A stretch of 5,152 bases of DNA from the NCBI GenBank assembly GCA_023426865.1, contig JAEZBT010000080.1:1-5152 (forward strand), given 5' to 3'. Each line of letters starts with the position of its first letter. Within the stretch, counting starts at the first letter, position 1. The notes under the pieces were generated by a model. The model saw only the letters and a list, made by a program, of their open reading frames with translations. It did no database searches and was not told the DNA's origin. The translations under genes and the position numbers were made by a program. Shown here piece by piece: positions 4,849-5,152 of the stretch. Source of the DNA: Actinomycetes bacterium. Its GTDB lineage: Bacteria > Actinomycetota > Actinomycetes > Actinomycetales > Cellulomonadaceae.

Positions 4849-5152
4849 ATGGACACGCGCTGGCTGGACGACGAGGAGCTCGACGCCTGGACCCGCTTCA
4901 TCGCGGTGGTCGAGCTGCTGCCCGGGGCCCTCGACACGCAGCTGCGGCGCGACTCCGACCTCTCGCACTTCGAGTACCTGGTCCTGGCCATGCTCTCCGA
5001 GGCCGACGACCGCACCCTGCGCATGACGGCGCTCGCCGCCCGCACGAACGCGACGCTCGCGCGGCTGTCACACGTCGTGAGCCGGCTCGAGGCGCGCGGC
5101 CTGGTCGAGCGCTCGGCGTGCCCCCAGGACGGCCGCGCGACCAACGCGCGCC
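4849..5152 (+). CDS. MarR family transcriptional regulator (partial, 3' end missing)
   Basis: The first 101 residues are in the window with no stop; the family is usually 140-170 residues, so about one third is missing. An N-terminal dimerisation helix (about 9-34) is followed by SHFEYLVLAMLSEADDRTLRMTALAARTNATLARLSHVVSRLEARGLVERSACPQDGR. This is the MarR winged helix-turn-helix, with recognition helix about 69-83 and the wing beginning at 87. D94 and R96 match the conserved wing Asp and Arg; Cys91 sits just before them. The start is ATG 4849, supported by the -10 spaced for a leaderless message; there is no good Shine-Dalgarno. It is divergent from the oxidoreductase-VOC cluster across 101 bp that hold two matching dyads. 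The likely role is ligand-released repressor of itself and that cluster; the ligand is unknown. Confidence 0.92.
   Translation, partial: MDTRWLDDEELDAWTRFIAVVELLPGALDTQLRRDSDLSHFEYLVLAMLSEADDRTLRMTALAARTNATLARLSHVVSRLEARGLVERSACPQDGRATNAR

Noticed and set aside
4824..5144. Leftward open frame opposite the MarR gene
   Set aside because: It is a Ser/Arg-rich shadow with no recognisable domain, antisense to a clear MarR winged helix.
1..5152. CRISPR array, tRNA, rRNA, transposase, phage or toxin-antitoxin genes
   Set aside because: No regularly spaced repeats, cloverleaf or rRNA-like sequence, or proteins of these classes were seen. Codon use is uniform, without signs of recent insertion.

Overview
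The window is very GC-rich and gene-dense, with strong third-position G/C bias, GTG starts, short or overlapping gene junctions and at least one probable leaderless promoter. This points to a high-GC actinobacterium. The style resembles Cellulomonas, Cellulosimicrobium or related Micrococcales, but that is an impression from composition and protein style only. I see no rRNA, tRNA, CRISPR array, insertion sequence or phage gene.

Left part (1-1723, + strand): the 3' end of an ABC transporter ATPase gene overlaps, at ATGA, a complete ABC-2 type permease gene. Together they form a two-component exporter of the drug/antibiotic efflux type. A small two-helix membrane protein of unknown function follows and may have its own promoter. 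Its stop codon directly abuts the stop codon of the convergent gene to its right, with no base between them.

Right part (1724-4747, - strand): four genes read leftwards in tight series. In transcription order they are a compact Rossmann-fold NAD(P)-dependent oxidoreductase (COG2085 / F420-NADP reductase-like), a two-domain VOC protein of the catechol-2,3-dioxygenase (CatE) type, a 333-residue alpha-alpha toroid protein of the prenyltransferase/squalene-cyclase repeat class, and a GNAT acetyltransferase. The first two overlap by 4 nt and the second and third are 9 nt apart. The fourth lies 46 nt further on, behind an inverted repeat.

Right edge (4748-5152): a 101-bp divergent control region separates this cluster from a MarR-family regulator gene, which is cut by the window end. 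The region holds a near-consensus promoter for the leftward operon (TTGACA-17-TACGGT) and a -10 (TAGGGT) placed for leaderless transcription of the regulator. It also holds two matching dyads with half-site close to TTAGTTG and a 6-nt centre, overlapping the promoters. The simplest reading is that the MarR protein represses itself and the operon and is released by a small molecule. By analogy with MarR-type control of ring-cleaving VOC dioxygenases in Bacillus (MhqR, CatR), the inducer and substrate could be a phenol, catechol or quinone. That part is inference.

The best candidate for something under-described is the compact regulon as a whole, especially the Cys/His-rich toroid protein of unknown function co-transcribed with a dioxygenase-like protein and a dinucleotide-dependent reductase.
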